Below, piece by piece: positions 63,265 through 64,000 of a DNA stretch of 64,000 nt. Source of the stretch: an uncultured Blastocatellia bacterium. Lineage in GTDB: Bacteria; Acidobacteriota; Blastocatellia; HR10. Positions within the stretch are counted from its first letter, which is position 1. Each line of letters opens with the position of its first letter. The notes below the pieces were generated by a model that was not told where the DNA came from, searched no databases, and worked only from the letters and a program-made list of their open reading frames with translations. The stretch lies in assembly GCA_937934295.1 (NCBI GenBank), contig CALHAI010000003.1, positions 1 through 64,000 of the forward strand. Direction: 5' to 3'. Made by a program: the position numbers and the translations under genes.

Positions 63265-64000
63265 TCATCCTCCTTCAAGGGGAAGGACGTGAAATCGCCC
63301 ATCGACTTCGATGATGTGCCCGATGGAGATCTGCGGATCGTGATAAAAGACGCAGAGCCATCCTTCGCGGACGGCCTGGGGGAGCAATCGGTTCTTTTGC
63401 TCGAGCGTCTCCAGCGGGTAATGGTCCAATGCGGCGATCCACGGTTTCTGGACATGCGGCGTCATCGGGATGAGATCGCTCCAGAAGACCACCGTGCGAC
63501 CCTCCGAATGGAGGAAGACGATTTGGAGATCGCGATTGTGACCGCGCACGCGCACCACACGAACGCCCGGGACGATCTCCCGATCACCTTCGATCAATTC
63601 GAGTTGTCCGCTCTCTTGAAGCGGTTCCCACGTGACGGGGCGATAGCTGGCGCGATCCCGCTCGTTCGGGGCGTTCGCGTGCTCGTATTCGCCGCGCTGG
63701 ACGATGTAACGAGCACGGGGGAACGTGGGCAGGAGTCGCCCTTGGTGGCGTCGCGTGTTGTTCCCAGCGTGATCGAAATGCAGGTGCGTGTTAATGACGA
63801 TGTCGATGTCCTCCGGGCTGAGGCCGCGGTCGGCGAGTTGCTGAAGGAGAGGACGCGGGCGATCCGGGGCGTAAATCTGACGGAATTTCTCGTCCCGCAC
63901 CTCACCCAAGCCCGTGTCTATAAGGATGATGTGCCGTCCCGTGCGCACGAGCAAGCAGTTCAAGCCCATCAGGATGCGGTTCTTCTCGTCGGCCGGAGCC
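63265..64000 (-). CDS. MBL-fold metallohydrolase, N-terminal part missing (runs off the right edge)
   Basis: The frame is open to the window edge, giving about 245 residues of the carboxy part. It begins DEKNRILMGLNCLLVR, the typical first strand of one MBL group, and has NTHLHFDHAGN (HxHxDH), GEYEHAN, VRGHNRD and FWSDLIPMTPHVQ with further His ligands. The start codon is beyond 64000; the ATG at 63969 is internal. One base separates its stop from mtnP, so both are in one operon. Confidence 0.88.
   Translation of the reverse strand, partial: APADEKNRILMGLNCLLVRTGRHIILIDTGLGEVRDEKFRQIYAPDRPRPLLQQLADRGLSPEDIDIVINTHLHFDHAGNNTRRHQGRLLPTFPRARYIVQRGEYEHANAPNERDRASYRPVTWEPLQESGQLELIEGDREIVPGVRVVRVRGHNRDLQIVFLHSEGRTVVFWSDLIPMTPHVQKPWIAALDHYPLETLEQKNRLLPQAVREGWLCVFYHDPQISIGHIIEVDGRFHVLPLEGG

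Overview
This 64-kb window is a gene-dense bacterial chromosome segment of high G+C with a Gram-negative envelope: meso-diaminopimelate-type MurE, an ADP-heptose/heptosyltransferase cluster, a TonB-like protein and POTRA remnants. The combined gene content (dcw cluster, TilS-FtsH, fused FtcD, a VWFA-type fragment, an amphi-Trp protein, an AtuA/DUF1446 protein) suggests Acidobacteriota, possibly a thermophilic lineage. The phylum is an inference from content, not a measurement. I saw no rRNA, tRNA, CRISPR array, insertion sequence or prophage.

Layout. 1-4 kb: the start of a secreted protein (minus strand), then a plus-strand unit of a UDP-N-acetylhexosamine 6-dehydrogenase, an alkaline-phosphatase-superfamily protein and an HExxH protein. 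3.9-21 kb: a complete minus-strand division and cell-wall (dcw) cluster, mraZ-rsmH-ftsL-ftsI-murE-murF-mraY-murD-ftsW-murG-murC-ftsQ-ftsA-ftsZ, without murB or ddl, led by a readable sigma70 promoter and a three-copy MraZ-type operator. 21-25 kb: an orphan sensor kinase, a coiled-coil metallopeptidase-like protein and a triple-repeat basic protein. 24.8-30 kb: MBL hydrolase, acyl-CoA dehydrogenase, tilS, ftsH. 30-33 kb: fused ftcD, divergent from a TauE/SafE-type sulfur permease whose leader holds a promoter, a 20-codon peptide with two Cys codons and a perfect 12-bp terminator hairpin. 33-36 kb: an ECF sigma factor, a double-zinc-finger anti-sigma factor and three small membrane proteins, then a VWFA-domain remnant. 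36-40 kb: AtuA-family protein, carboxymuconolactone decarboxylase-like protein, a 567-residue Rossmann protein of unknown role, coaE. 40-43 kb: two family 4 glycosyltransferases and a frameshifted POTRA remnant. 43-48.5 kb: TPR protein, TonB-like protein, a second ECF sigma/anti-sigma pair, and a secreted protein with five copies of an about 85-residue repeat. 48.6-58.7 kb: dnaJ, a CxxC protein, heptose genes (waaF, gmhB, rfaE1, rfaE2, waaC), an isoprenylcysteine methyltransferase-like protein, DUF3108, an FHA-transmembrane-protease fusion and a class V aminotransferase, closely packed. 58.7-64 kb: a non-catalytic M16 protein, amphi-Trp, LOG-like and HAD proteins, a TPR protein, mtnP and a partial MBL hydrolase.

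How it works together. Most of the window builds and regulates the cell envelope: peptidoglycan precursors and the divisome (dcw), lipopolysaccharide inner core (heptose cluster), surface polysaccharide (sugar dehydrogenase, glycosyltransferases) and envelope stress control (two ECF/anti-sigma pairs, both preceded by a GGAACTT motif typical of ECF promoters). The most novel-looking element is the putative cysteine-codon attenuator before the sulfur permease at 31.9-32.2 kb.
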